64,000 bases of DNA from Apostichopus japonicus (Eukaryota; Echinodermata; Holothuroidea; Aspidochirotida; Stichopodidae): the NCBI RefSeq assembly GCF_037975245.1, contig NC_092562.1, forward strand, positions 5,184,501 through 5,248,500. Direction: 5' to 3'. A program made the translations under genes and the position numbers. Below the pieces are notes generated by a model. That model was not told the DNA's origin, searched no databases, and saw nothing but the letters and a program-made list of their open reading frames with translations. Below, piece after piece: positions 40,601 through 53,400 of the stretch (within the stretch, counting starts at the first letter, position 1; each line of letters starts with the position of its first letter).

Positions 40601-43600
40601 TTACCCGACAAAAGAAAAAGATAATGTGATGGGATACCACTTACTATACCCACACAAGGTCAAGAAACCTCACCTGAACACAGTTAGTTAGACAAATAGA
40701 TACTGTATACAGAAGGTTTGATAAATCTTGTTGAAGAAATTGGTGGAAATCAGTAAATTGGTACTTTGGCAGAAAAGAAAACATAGCCCAGTACTTAAAC
40801 ATCTATACAAACTTCTCTCCATGCTGCAGAAAATTAAATTTTTCTTGATATAGCTGACTAAATATAGTTTTGACTGTGGGATGTAGCCTTAACATCTCTG
40901 TGAGCCAGCCTCTCCTTCACTAATGGAGTAAAATTTCCATTTGAATTTTGATTCCATGTTTTACAAAAGATTACAATTCATGCAAGGTGGTTTCACAAAC
41001 TTTTCCAAGGGTTACTGTACAAGACATTTCTCTCATGCACATGTATATATTTATTTTAACTTTTGTTAGTCCTGCAAATGTACACAGTTTGCTGAAATAT
41101 CACTGTTTAATCTCTAGAGGTTAAATCTAGAAGTCTGGCTTGTCTGAATTGTCTGCACTTTGCAAGTTGAGAGCTCCCCAAGGTCCACAAATGCCTGTAA
41201 TCCCCAAAACAATTACTCAATGAAAAGCAATTTAATCTACACAGTTGAATACTAATGAAGCCAATTAAAACTAAATTTAAATATTTAAATTACTTTAGTT
41301 GATGACAGTGACCTAGAAAAGACAACCACGGTTAGAGTTTTGCTCCTGTACCAAAGTGTACAGTTCTAATACTGTACATTACAGCAGGTGGTACTTAATG
41401 ACAGTGGGCATAATTGTAGGGGTATATATATGGATGCACTGTGTGTACTGGTTGTGCAGTGTAACTATTCCTATAAAATACAGAAGATGAGAGTATCAAA
41501 GTTGTGCGTAAACAGGTGTGTGTGGAGACACACAGTGACGATCAAACTGTAGTCGTGTTTATAAATGTGTACAGTATCTCAGAGAATGGGAGTTTAACAT
41601 TTGGATTAAGCCTATAAATGAGCTATGGTTGCCCTCTGACCGAGATAATCTATTTTTAGACTGACACACATATATGGGTTGGCATACATAAACCGCCTGA
41701 TTTTGAGGTGACGGAAGCGTAGGCCTACTAGCCGTTCCGGAGTGTCACTAGTCTTTAAAGTGTGGCCCCCTGGCACTATCACGAAAAACTGTAACAAACA
41801 AACAAGGCACCCACCCACCCATCAGTGAGAAAGTCTCAGATTCAACATAACATCAGCATGACAGATTTTCTGCGGATGACAGGCCATTCTTAAAACAGAA
41901 CCCATTCACAGCTATGAAGGTGGTAATAAGCTATAGAATCTGACCTCTCTGTAACCGTGGTGACATTTTCCCTAGCCACTTGAGAAAATATATATCCATC
42001 TCTATAAAACTACTGTCCTTCCTTCATCCAAATAGATGCTCATGACATAAACAACCGTGTGAGAGCCCCAAAAAACGTTCAACGACCTGAAGTTCATAGT
42101 AACAGTTAAATAGAGGCCATCTCATCATGTGACAGAGCTTGTTGATGAAGAAAAGGGAAAAAAATGCCAAGAGAACTCCATTTTGTGAGTATGACCATGG
42201 GGTGTTTCCAAATTTGGTCAAATGTCGTTATATCCTTTGGAGGAAAAAGGGTTTTGAAAAGAATTTTTGAGATAGACCTATAAAAAAATATATATATAGA
42301 GCATTGATAGAGGTAAAAAGAGAGCAAACTAAATGCAATGCCCACGTTTTTTTTTTTCCCTGACTGCGATCAATCAAAGGAGTTAATAATTCCTATTAAT
42401 TTTGAGAATCTATCTAGTAAATCTGTGATGATGTGTTTAATGGTAAAGAAACAAAAGGCAACTGAACCCTAGGAATAGGGCTGTAACAACAGCCATAACA
42501 GGGAGCTAAACCACCTGACAAAAAAAGTCAAAAGTATTGACTAATTTAGAAAATATAGTAACACAGAAAACAGTGAAAGATGTCTCAATAGAAACCAAAC
42601 TCGTAGATTGGAAAGGACAACGAAGTCCAGAAAGAAAATAAATCACCCTCAAACATCATACATGGCAGAATGAGGAGGGGGGGGGGTCATTGACTGTTGG
42701 TGACCGGTCACTCAGGGTGTATTTACAGTGTAAAAGAGATCACCAGATCACACCTAACAGTGTTGAGCAAGAGTACTAATGTTGTGATGAGACAGGTAAG
42801 CCAGGAAGCTAATATCAAATTTGAAAGACAGGAACCCAGAAAGCTGATGCAACTTGAAATTTTTTTTTTATCAAAGCAATACATGAACTGCAGGCAAGGG
42901 CAAATCAATTTAACAAAACAGTAAATGTGTGATTTTATCACAATTCATAGCTCAAAGTTCTTGTATGAATCGCAACTCATGACACCTCATCATATTAAGT
43001 AATACTTTCCTATTTATGGAACATTGCCAGTACATCTTAATCAATCAGGTTCTTCGTAACTTTCGACCAAATTTCATCAAAAATTTGATTTCTTACATCA
43101 TGTTCGCAAATATACATTTCAAACTGTAAAGTTCTATTTTCATTTTTACAATCTAATTTTAGTTTTAAGTTTCAGTGTCCAATAATATTATACTTTTCCT
43201 GCTGATTTACTTTCAATTTTTACTTCAACAATTGTTTTATTATTCTTCTTAGTTTCTTTTTTCAATTTGTTTTTGTACATTACAGTACAGTACATGTGGT
43301 TTAATACTTAAAAGTAAGATGAAATTCAAGGCGATGAACTACTTGTTCTTTAATTAATCCCTCGTTAATCTTCAGAACTTTGGTTAAATAGATCTAGGAC
43401 AGTGTCTTCATTTCATCTTATTTCGAGTACACACTCTGTGGATGTAACTTGCTGAAATAACCAACCAAAATGAAGCCAAGTGCTTCAAAATTGTATTGTT
43501 CTGGTGAATTGCTTGTTAAAGTGTACATGTATATGTCCTAGTACTGTACAAGTTTTCCAGTTAAATATTACACAAACATATTAAAATATCATCTCTATAT

Positions 43601-46600
43601 TCCATGGGAGTCTAGCTGTACAGATATATGGAAGCTTTCTCATTTAAATATTGTATATATTCCAACTGGTATCGCATCTCATAAAATGCTACGCAAAAAT
43701 GAGAAAATTACTATACAGATGCAAGAAATGTATGCCAGTGCTTTGCACGAAGACACCATCTTAGTTTTTATATGTGGCAAGGTTAAGCACCTTCGAAAGT
43801 GCCACGCAAAGTTTGAGCACAAAGTTATCCCCCGTCTTTAGAATTTCCTGTACATCACTGTACACTTTACCTCACAGTACAGTACCTAGATTATACTGTA
43901 CATACATACAACTGTACAATACACAAGCAACACAAGAACACCAGTGTTCAAAAGAAACTCCTTGAGAATTTAGTAGTGCTGCACACAATCAATAAGTAGA
44001 ACACATTATAAGCACAACTTGAATCTACCAGCAGATTCTCCAGAAATAAAAGGACAAAAAATTTGATCTACCCGAGTGAGTCGCCCAAAATGTAAACAGA
44101 CTCTACAATGAGAGGTAAAGCAAACATTCACTTCAAAAGAAACTTCTACCCCAAGCAGAACAGAACAATACAACACTGTATATTCATGGAAAAAGCCACA
44201 ATTTGGAGGGAATTCCTTTTTGCCAATAATACTTTCTTTCTTTACAGGCTCTTCAAGACTATCACACATACTTGCATTGATATTCCCAGCATATTATTGC
44301 ACGAAACCAAATTTTCAAAAGCAGCTAATCCTCAGAAACAGAAACCGTGAATTTTTATTAGAAATGGTTGAGAAAACTTCTGATAAGATTACTGTTGCTC
44401 CAGTAAGGCCATCCTTATAAGCGCACAAAACAATCGGAGAAGGGAGAAAGAATATATATATCTCACTTGTTGAACCTGAACCCCAGCGTGTTCATTTCCG
44501 AAAGTTTTCCTTACGCTTATTTTGGAAAAGGAGGAGCCAAAACTCAGTCGGTCGTGAAATTGTTTAGGAAAATGGGGGAATTGATCCTAGAAATGAAGAA
44601 TACAGACAGCCTTGGAAAGAAAAAAAAATTGGAGTGATAAATGACAGCATTTCAGACTCCCCTTTGTGAACTGTGATAGCATCAGACCATTACTAAAGTA
44701 GAGACAGAGGGTTTGCATAATAACATGTGTAATATTTGCCAGCGTGCACTGTAACTGTGCAAATTATACAACCTTTTTGGCACAAGAGTGACCTGCTCAG
44801 CAACGTAGAGATATCTTGGAATGTACGTGTACAAATATACAGGTGCCTCGAAAGAAATCTCACAAGATAACGTTACACAAAATATTAACAAACAACTGTC
44901 TAAAATTACCAATACAGGGAATTATGAGAATGTCTGTCCATTTACTGGTACAGCACTTAACAATCAAGAGGAAATGATATTGAATAGAGTACAGTAATTA
45001 ACCATTGAAATAATTCTACCAACATTGAACATCCCATATTCACTAAATACAGAAGAAACATTATCCATTTATTATTAAATTGCATGACTTTCCAAGGCTG
45101 CCATTTTGAGGGCTAAATTGTGGCCCTATTTCTTTCATTGGACAAGAGAGCTATAGATTTATGAGTTCATCCAAGTGACAACTTGTTATTAACAGTTACG
45201 GTACAAGCACTCCAAATTATAAGACAACAATTTTTCTGAGCCGACAACCTTCAGGCAAAACTACCTTAAATACTTGAGCACTTGGAGTCTTCTTTAAGGT
45301 CAGGTTCCCTGATTGTTTGTAAAAAAAACAAGAAGTTTGCACACTTGGTGTCTACTTTTGTTACTGAGGACGACCATTCTTGGATCACAATTTAAAATGC
45401 AACAGTTAGACCCAGTAGAGGTCACTATTAGGTACGCTGTGTGACTTTGAAAAAAAATCTGCAAGAAAAATGACATGTACCAAAAATCATCAAATTTTTT
45501 TCTAAGGTCAAAACTCCTCAAATTTAGCAAATACTTTACAAGCATAGTCCTTGTCAGGTATAGGAAATACCAACACTAAATTTACCATGAAACTCCCAAG
45601 GAGAGAGGATTAAGGAGAGAGGTGGCCGAGAGCTATGAGAAAGTTTAGTAAAATGGCAGTTGTTCAAAAACAATGTTGAAGAATTTATGTACTGTACATT
45701 AGGACTATTGTAATATTCTGTCTGCCAGTGGGAAACTGAGCCTGGTGACTTTATTCTTATCAGGAAATAATTTATCCATTATTATTCACAAAATGTACAC
45801 ATAGCAGTTTTTTGACACAGGAACCATGTCATATTTTTTAAGGGACAAAAGTGATAGCCTTACATGTAGCAATGCAACCCAACATTTGAACAGTTAGTTA
45901 TGTCCTACCACTTCATTACAATACTTTATCAAGTTTATACAAGAGTAAACATGCCAAGACTCGTAATAAAGTAAAAAACTTATAGGACAATGAATGCACT
46001 CTATCTATTATAGTGGTAAGGCAACTTAGGCGAAGTGTAATTTACAAAGCTCTGTCAGGTTTTGGAGGGATAATCAAGAGGATCTGAAGCTATGAATCTT
46101 GTTTCACTTCTTTAAAGTACAGAAACATAGAAAAGTGGTGCATTTTCTTAGATAGTTTAACAAACTCAAATCAACTGAACTGAGGAGGTAAAAATTACGG
46201 TGTATTATGGTACTATGTAAAATAACAGTTGGTATAGGTGTAAAAAAATGGAACATAAATTGTATGTGTGCCTGATCAGTGAAAAACTTCTTCTTTCTTT
46301 AATTTTTGCAATAATTACCTAGACACATCATGCCATAAATGAACGACTGAATAAGAGTAGCTCAATATGGGAAGACATGGACTTAGACACATGCAAGTGT
46401 TAATACTAGTTACTACCTATTGTTATGACTCAACTGATGAATTTAACCAACTCAGCCTAGGCTTCTAGGCTATGCCAAGTCAGGACAACCTAGCATAAAT
46501 ACAGAAGTTCTAACTTCTAAGTTAGGCTACTAGAACTTGATAAATTAAAATGGTGACTGCCTTGACTTCTGTCACTGAAAAATGCGGACTATCTTATGCC

Positions 46601-49600
46601 TAAGGTTAGGCCGGGCCTCATAAGTAAGACTAGCACTAAGTAACAGTAACATGTTTAATGTTTGTTATGTCTAGGCCTACCTGTAGTGTAGCGTCATGCC
46701 AGTGAGCTTGTCGTTACAGTCATACAACAAATTTCTCAAAGACACCATGAAACACTACAAACAAGCAACAACTTATTTCAGTTTTTTAGGACTGCAATAA
46801 TCAGCAACTATTTATCGCTCTACTTACGAACGTATAACTACTTTACTAGCGTGATTTTGTTAGGTCTAACAAGTATCAGTAACACTAACACTTCATATGA
46901 CATTATCAATACCACCTAGCCTACAAAACACGGTATCAACAGTAGGCCTAGGCAACCACGACAGTACTAACCAATACATTGGCCTAACTGTAAAACAACA
47001 ACGGAAACACAACTTCACGTTACCAGCGAAACTACTACAACTTGTCGAAGGCTGCAAATTAAAAGTAACCCACAAGTTGACAAGCTGACAGAGAGGATTA
47101 ATTCTTAAACTGACGGTAATTTAAATACATACCCATCCATAGCATGAAGAGAACGAAAATTCGTTGCAGAGGAAACGCAGAGAAGAGAAAATGAAGGATA
47201 GGAGAAGAAAGAGATAAACAGCGATCCGTACCGCGCCAAGTCTTTCACGAGAGTGAGGTGACCTATGACCTCCAAGGTATGCGTGTAATCCACTCACTGT
47301 AGCGGCGATTCTCAATCCAACAGGTTCTCTTTGTGTGGGAAATTGAAGAGTTGCCAAAATTGACGCCGACAGTCAGCAGTGATTAATTATGAGTTTGAGC
47401 TGTTATCTAAGGTAAATCTATTAGTAGCAATTGTTTTTAGAAATTTCTTGGAATGATCCGGTTATCTTTGTTACCAAAGTCGTACTGAATATGAACCCCG
47501 GGTTTCATTGAGCAGGTGGGTATTCTCCAAACATATAAATCTGAACTGATAAACCACAAGGTTACCTGATACGTCATCTACGCGTATCATTAGTTAATGA
47601 AATTAGAAAGGAGACAGTTTGAAATGCAAAATGTCTCAGTAGTTTAAATTCAAAGTATCCTTATTTATAAATTAGCAGTTTTGCTGAGACAATCATAAAA
47701 GAATTGAATAATTAACTTAGATGCGATTTAGAATTGGTCCAGAGATTCTGACTATTGGGTTGTTAAAGGGAACCTATTGATTCAGTGGCGAACACTGTAC
47801 TAGCTTGCTACATCACGCCTGTATCATAGTCATCTAATGGTCACGTGATGACAGTCCTCGTGTCTTGGGCCATGGGCCAGGGCGGTGCAAGAGGCTTAGT
47901 CGGTGGATTGGGTGGGGAGGCAAACTTCGGGAGAGGATCTTTGATATATGTTACAAAATCCTCGACCAAACTGGTAGGCACCCGTGGTGGACATATGGAC
48001 TGCGGCATCAGTGAGTGCACAGTGCTTTAAGTCAGTAGCCTACATCTGCGTATGTAGGTAGTGATGCCCACGTTAAGCAGATACACCATGTTTAACTGCG
48101 ATTAATAACTGGTTCATGGTGGTAGCTATAGCTCGGTTGTATATAAATCATCGCAAAAGTCCACATTACTATTATTATTTAAGCCTATGAGAGTCGAACA
48201 CGTATCTATATCCAGTAGGCATACTTAACATTATGATTGTCGTTGAAATGGGTTTAATTTAAAAGGTTGACTATCACCAGTATATTAATGATGGGAAAAG
48301 AAGACAAAGTTGAATTTTACGTTCGTTTGTAAATTTGAGTCTTTCTGACGGCCAAGTCACGCAGTCATTGTATAACATAATTGTATTCAGATAATGAGAT
48401 GACTAATACAGAACAAAAATTGTGTCCCACACAATTTGATATAATGCCTTAATTTTCTATCTCTTTTTCTTCTGTTGTTTTCATTGTCATTACTTCTCCT
48501 ATTATCACTGAAGCCACCAGTTGAGTCGAAGTGAACTCAAACTAGGCTTCTATGGTTGAAGTTATGAACCGCAACCAACTTGCAGTTGTGCAGCCCGGGT
48601 AGCTCGCAAGAGTTCATCCGGGTACCGAGTATGTTCCTTAACCGTAACAAGTTAGTTTTTTTTTGCACCTGATGCATGACAAACTTTTATTATAATCTAT
48701 CACCGATTAGAACATTCGCGGCCGCTTGTCGTGACAAATCTGTCTGACGTCTGGAATTGAGCTTTAATCCACCTCCGTGTCGTGTTCGGCCATATTCGGC
48801 TTATATAACTACGAATGTTGCACATAAGTCTTCCAAAGACTAACTTTATATAAGAGCCTTTCAATCAATATAAGCCAGCAAATGGAAGCATCAGGTGACT
48901 CTAAATGAGATTAGAATTTGGCATTTTCCTTCTGTAATCCCAAAAATATATGGCAGTTTATCATGATTTGAGGCCTTCAAGCCTACATATATAATAAGAC
49001 AGTTTCCCGTGTATAATGTCATTTGATCTAATCCAGCGTCCAAGATCAATTTAGAACAGTAAAATCTTGGACGGTACCTGGAGGCCCCTTGGAAACTTTG
49101 GAAGAGTTTACCAGAGTTTACTCGCCTGGTCAAGTTAAGAGGCGACAGTCCTAACCGCTGCTTGCACGTCAAGTTTTACAGACGACATAGAATTTCCAAC
49201 TCAAAACAGATTAAGAAATATACAGAAATTGAATTATGGATTTTTTTATTTCTTTATTTCTTTATTATGTTATGAAACTTTTCTTTACAATTATCATTCG
49301 CATACCATAATGGGAAACCCCTCGTATGGCCCATGGAATACGTCAGACTACTAAACTCGATACAGTGACGTTGTGTGAGAGTTGAAGGTATGTTGGATGT
49401 ACGGGTTGCATACATAACGTTCGCGAGAATTTCACCACTATACACTGTTAGATACCGCTAACGGCGACATAAAAATCTGCCGCTATTTACGTCATTCTAC
49501 GACAACTTCTGTCTTGATAATCATTCCTGCCAGTGATTTTTTTTTTACTTTTTTTATCTTTTTCTTCTTATTATATTTTTCAATATCATCAATTATTTTG

Positions 49601-50448
49601 TGCACTTGCGATTTCAGTACAAATAAATATTTGATGAAAATAATATAAAAGAAGAAAAAGAACGGACTCAATTGAAAATATAGATGCACGTTATTGCGAG
49701 AGTCAATGTTTGAGAAACTGGGGGCGCTATTAAGATTAAGACAATTGGTGCATAATAATTTGGTTCATGCGCTGCAACAAGAGTTCCGACGAACAAACAC
49801 ATTAGAGGTACTGGAATAAAGGAACATAAAGATGTTGTTTATCACAGCTTCCGTGATGTCCAGTCAAATTAACGAGACACTGAAATAAGCGAGAGAAACA
49901 ATAGTTTCGAAGTCAATCTAAGTTTAGTCTAATTGTTACTTCCGGTTTCCTTCATTTGTATGACAAAAATTATGAAGACAACATCATAACGAACCAGGTA
50001 GACAACAAATTCAAAGATAATTTGCTATTTGGTGGTCGATTGTTGGTCCTAATTAAATTTAAATAAAACAATTAGTTTACATTTATCCACAGGCGTACAA
50101 TTGTAAATGCATGCATATATTATATATCATATGAAATTCATAAGGGAGGCATTGAAAGGGGGGGGGGGTAGTCGTAGAAGTTATTATTCTCTGCCCCTCC
50201 TTTGTCGATAAAAAGTGTTAAACTTGGGATTGATTTTACTCGCCGCATATCATTGAATGCAGACCATGGTGGCCATATATAGGCATGTTGCGCACAGGTT
50301 GCACACTGCAATAAAGATGCCTAGAGCGAGTGGAAATAACGAAGCTGCTCAGAGGATGCAAAGGCGAAACCCAAGGGAAAACAATGTGACACACTAAAGA
50401 GGCACACGGGTGGCATCCGGGTGAGATACAACAACTTCTTGTCTGCTG
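34656..50448. other. No established gene; downstream flank of gene A
   Basis: AT-rich DNA without recognised coding homology. A block around 47.1-48.1 kb and another around 48.5-48.8 kb have more CpG and could be promoter-like. The longest open frames (for example 35053-35415 minus) show no family signature. Downstream of gene A no clear AATAAA was seen close to the stop; the nearest convincing cluster on the sense strand is TTTATT repeated at about 49247-49266, some 1.2 kb away. Confidence 0.5.
39159..39204 (-). CDS. Candidate 46-nt exon, unassigned
   Basis: A long pyrimidine tract (CTGCTCTTTCTTTTCCTATT, then GTTTCAG) precedes 46 nt ending in ACAAAG, then a consensus donor GTAAGCAT. With one leading base the segment reads ITSTDMSELNGAGTK. 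The splice signals are the best in the left 50 kb, but the segment is too short for its open frame to mean anything. It could be a microexon, a non-coding exon or a pseudo-exon. Confidence 0.2.
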
Positions 50449-53400
50449 TTACAATTCGGACTTTGTTTCTTTAACTGTGTCTACGTAGTTCTCGTTACCA
50501 CTTTCAACTTGCTCTTTCGAAGACGATTTACCGGTACGGGCCTTGTTGCCACCATACAGTTGCTTCCGATGAAACTTTATTTGCCTGAAAATTGATAAAA
50601 AAAATATTTCGTCAATGCCTGATATTTAGTATAGATTATAAATCACTAAAGAATATATTAATGAATATGCATAGTTAGTAATCGATATGATTATTCATGA
50701 TGTGAGACAATTTTCTTACATATCATGATTTTCATCCAGTGCGATCCAGTTGTTGGCTATCCATTTTTCACCTTTGAGAACGTCGCATCCACCATGAAGA
50801 GAGAAAAGATTGTGTTCGCCCAACATTCCTACACATTACAGAAAAATCAAAGAGTTAAAAGACACAATTAAAATAATAATTGAAAAAGGGAACATCGGAG
50901 TGACGTAACAACACAAAGAAAGTTAAATGGATTTAGTCGTCTGGAGAAATCGTGAAGTCAGTTTCCATCCTGATGGGAATATAAAAAAAGTGATGTATTG
51001 ACTAGTTATTGCTGGTACTGAAGAAAGGTGTAAGCAGCTCCATTGGAGTTTCCATCCAACCCCACCCTTCCCCTTCCCCCATCTTTCCCGTTACACAAAA
51101 AAAAACCTCTTTTGACTTAGATATGAAGATGACTGATATCAAAACCGGATGACAAGCAGAAAAGACCAAATTTGGGAGGACGTTTTCTGTGCAAACAAAT
51201 TATAACAGTGCACACTGTTGAAAACTCCTAGCAATGTCTTTTATATTTTATATAATTTTATATAAAATAATAATCTCGTAAAAGACACCAAGCAAGCTGA
51301 AGCTAGGCCGTGGGGGTTGTTACGGTGCATGGGGAGAGGGAGGAGTGTTACGGTGGGGAGAGAATGTTACGGTGGGGAGAGGGAGGGGGTAATACGGTGG
51401 GGGAGAGGGGGTGTTATTGATGGCTATATAGATAATTTCAATATGTATCACAAATTAATAGCATGCTAAAACTTGTTAGAAGTTTTCAAATCTTATTTTC
51501 CTAGAGATGCTCTGAACCTCGTATAATTCATTCCCAGTCACTAAGGAATGTTTTAAGGGGACAGTTGTTTAATAGTTCGGTTTTTGAGTAAATACTTTTA
51601 CAGTGGCAGACAAAATGAAGTGTTAAGATTAGAGCATGGGATGGCCTTTATATGACTTTCTTTTCCATCTTTCGGTGAGCAATGCTAATGAATTCTCACT
51701 GTCACTGTCACTGTCACTGTCACTGTCACTTACCTGTGGTATTGTTAATATGATGGTTGTACCACATGACGGCGAGTCCCTTCCGTGGTTTTATGATCAG
51801 ATTAGCATCTTTGCAGTAATTGGATAAGTCGTAGGGATTGACCGCTCTACCATCTTTTTGATAATCCTTCAAATATTTTAAACAGAAGAGAGGGCAAAAG
51901 ATCGTTCAACTTGGTGTCATCTTAACATTTACTTTTACATATACAACTATATTCGGTAGAAATCCTGGGTATTAAGCCAAAACAAACCTCATCATTACCG
52001 CCCTGATTGATCCTCATCAACCCCTCTGTCACGTGTTACAGGGACTGTGGTCATGTGACCAAGTGGTCATGTGATCGCATGGTCATTTGGTCCCTTCAAG
52101 TTTAAGCAAAACACGAGGAAGAAAAATTACCAGAAGCTAGTTAGCCAAATGTTCAATTATTGTTCATTCATACTTAGTAAAGATTCCTAAATCCTATTGG
52201 TCCATTCAGGTCAGCTGACCGTGGTTAATCCTGTGACTAACGCACGGTAATATTACGGGGCATCACTTTAATAAATCTTTGGTTATATGTAACCAAAAAT
52301 GTTTTGTTTTATGATTTTTTCCCCCACACAAATGGTAGTGTATGAATGAACGGGGTTAATCAACGGTCTAGCGTGCGTTACTCACATGATTAATGCACTC
52401 CGGGTGTTAATGCTATCGCTGGATGCACTCGGGCTCCGCCCTTGTGCATCGCTTGCATTATCCCCCGATCGTGCATTAATCCTGTGAGTAACGCACGCTA
52501 GACCGTTGATTAACCCCTTATTATCATGGTAGACCAACTCTCAAAATTGGTTCGAAACTATATTAAGAAGAGAAAACAAAAATGAAAAGTGTATATACCA
52601 CCATAGTGTAGGTATCGTTGTCTGCCACAGGGAAAGCGGTTTCTCCTCCTTCTTCAGTATCGTCAAGATAATAAAGGACAGTGATAAATCTGTGGAAATT
52701 AATACAAAGGAACAATTAATTGTCCTTAGGTAGCACATCCTATAATGTTAAGTACGTAAATATACTAACGAACGTGTATGTACAGAACCTAAACATAAAT
52801 TTTCAACATTGCGGCACCATTGTACATTTAAGCACCCACGGTGATTCCCAAAGCAGACCCCCGTTTTCTGGCGTACATATAACATCTTAGCACCCATAAC
52901 CAATATCGTGGTTACTCCCCCGATCCTGACGAGCTTATTACTTGTGGTGTTAATATTCCAGCTACAGACAGACTGACTAACCTGCATAATCGTATTTCTT
53001 TGATATTGTTGTGACTTTCTTTAGGATAGAGTTGGCGAGTGTGTTCACATGGAAGATTGAGATCTAGGTCTGATGAGTCATGGTGGGCGTGGTAGTGACC
53101 CCCAGGGGTGTAATAGACTACCTGAAACAAATGCAGAAGCAATATATACAGGTATACAGTGATTCATCTTGTACAGACATACATACATAAATACATGTAC
53201 ATAAATACATGCATACATACATACACGCATACATACACGCATATATACCAAAATATCGAATATTTCAATATAATTGCACTTTGCTTTCATTCTTTGAAAT
53301 ACCTCAACGTGAAAACCTGATAATTAAATGACGTTTGGGTAAACCTTACACACTCTTCATTATTGTAAATCTAATAACCATATTTACAGACTAACCTGCA

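Noticed and set aside
47121-47357. Possible first exon starting LATLQFPTQREPVG with a GTGAGT donor
   Set aside because: The frame begins at TTG, not ATG, and no acceptor or following exon could be matched.
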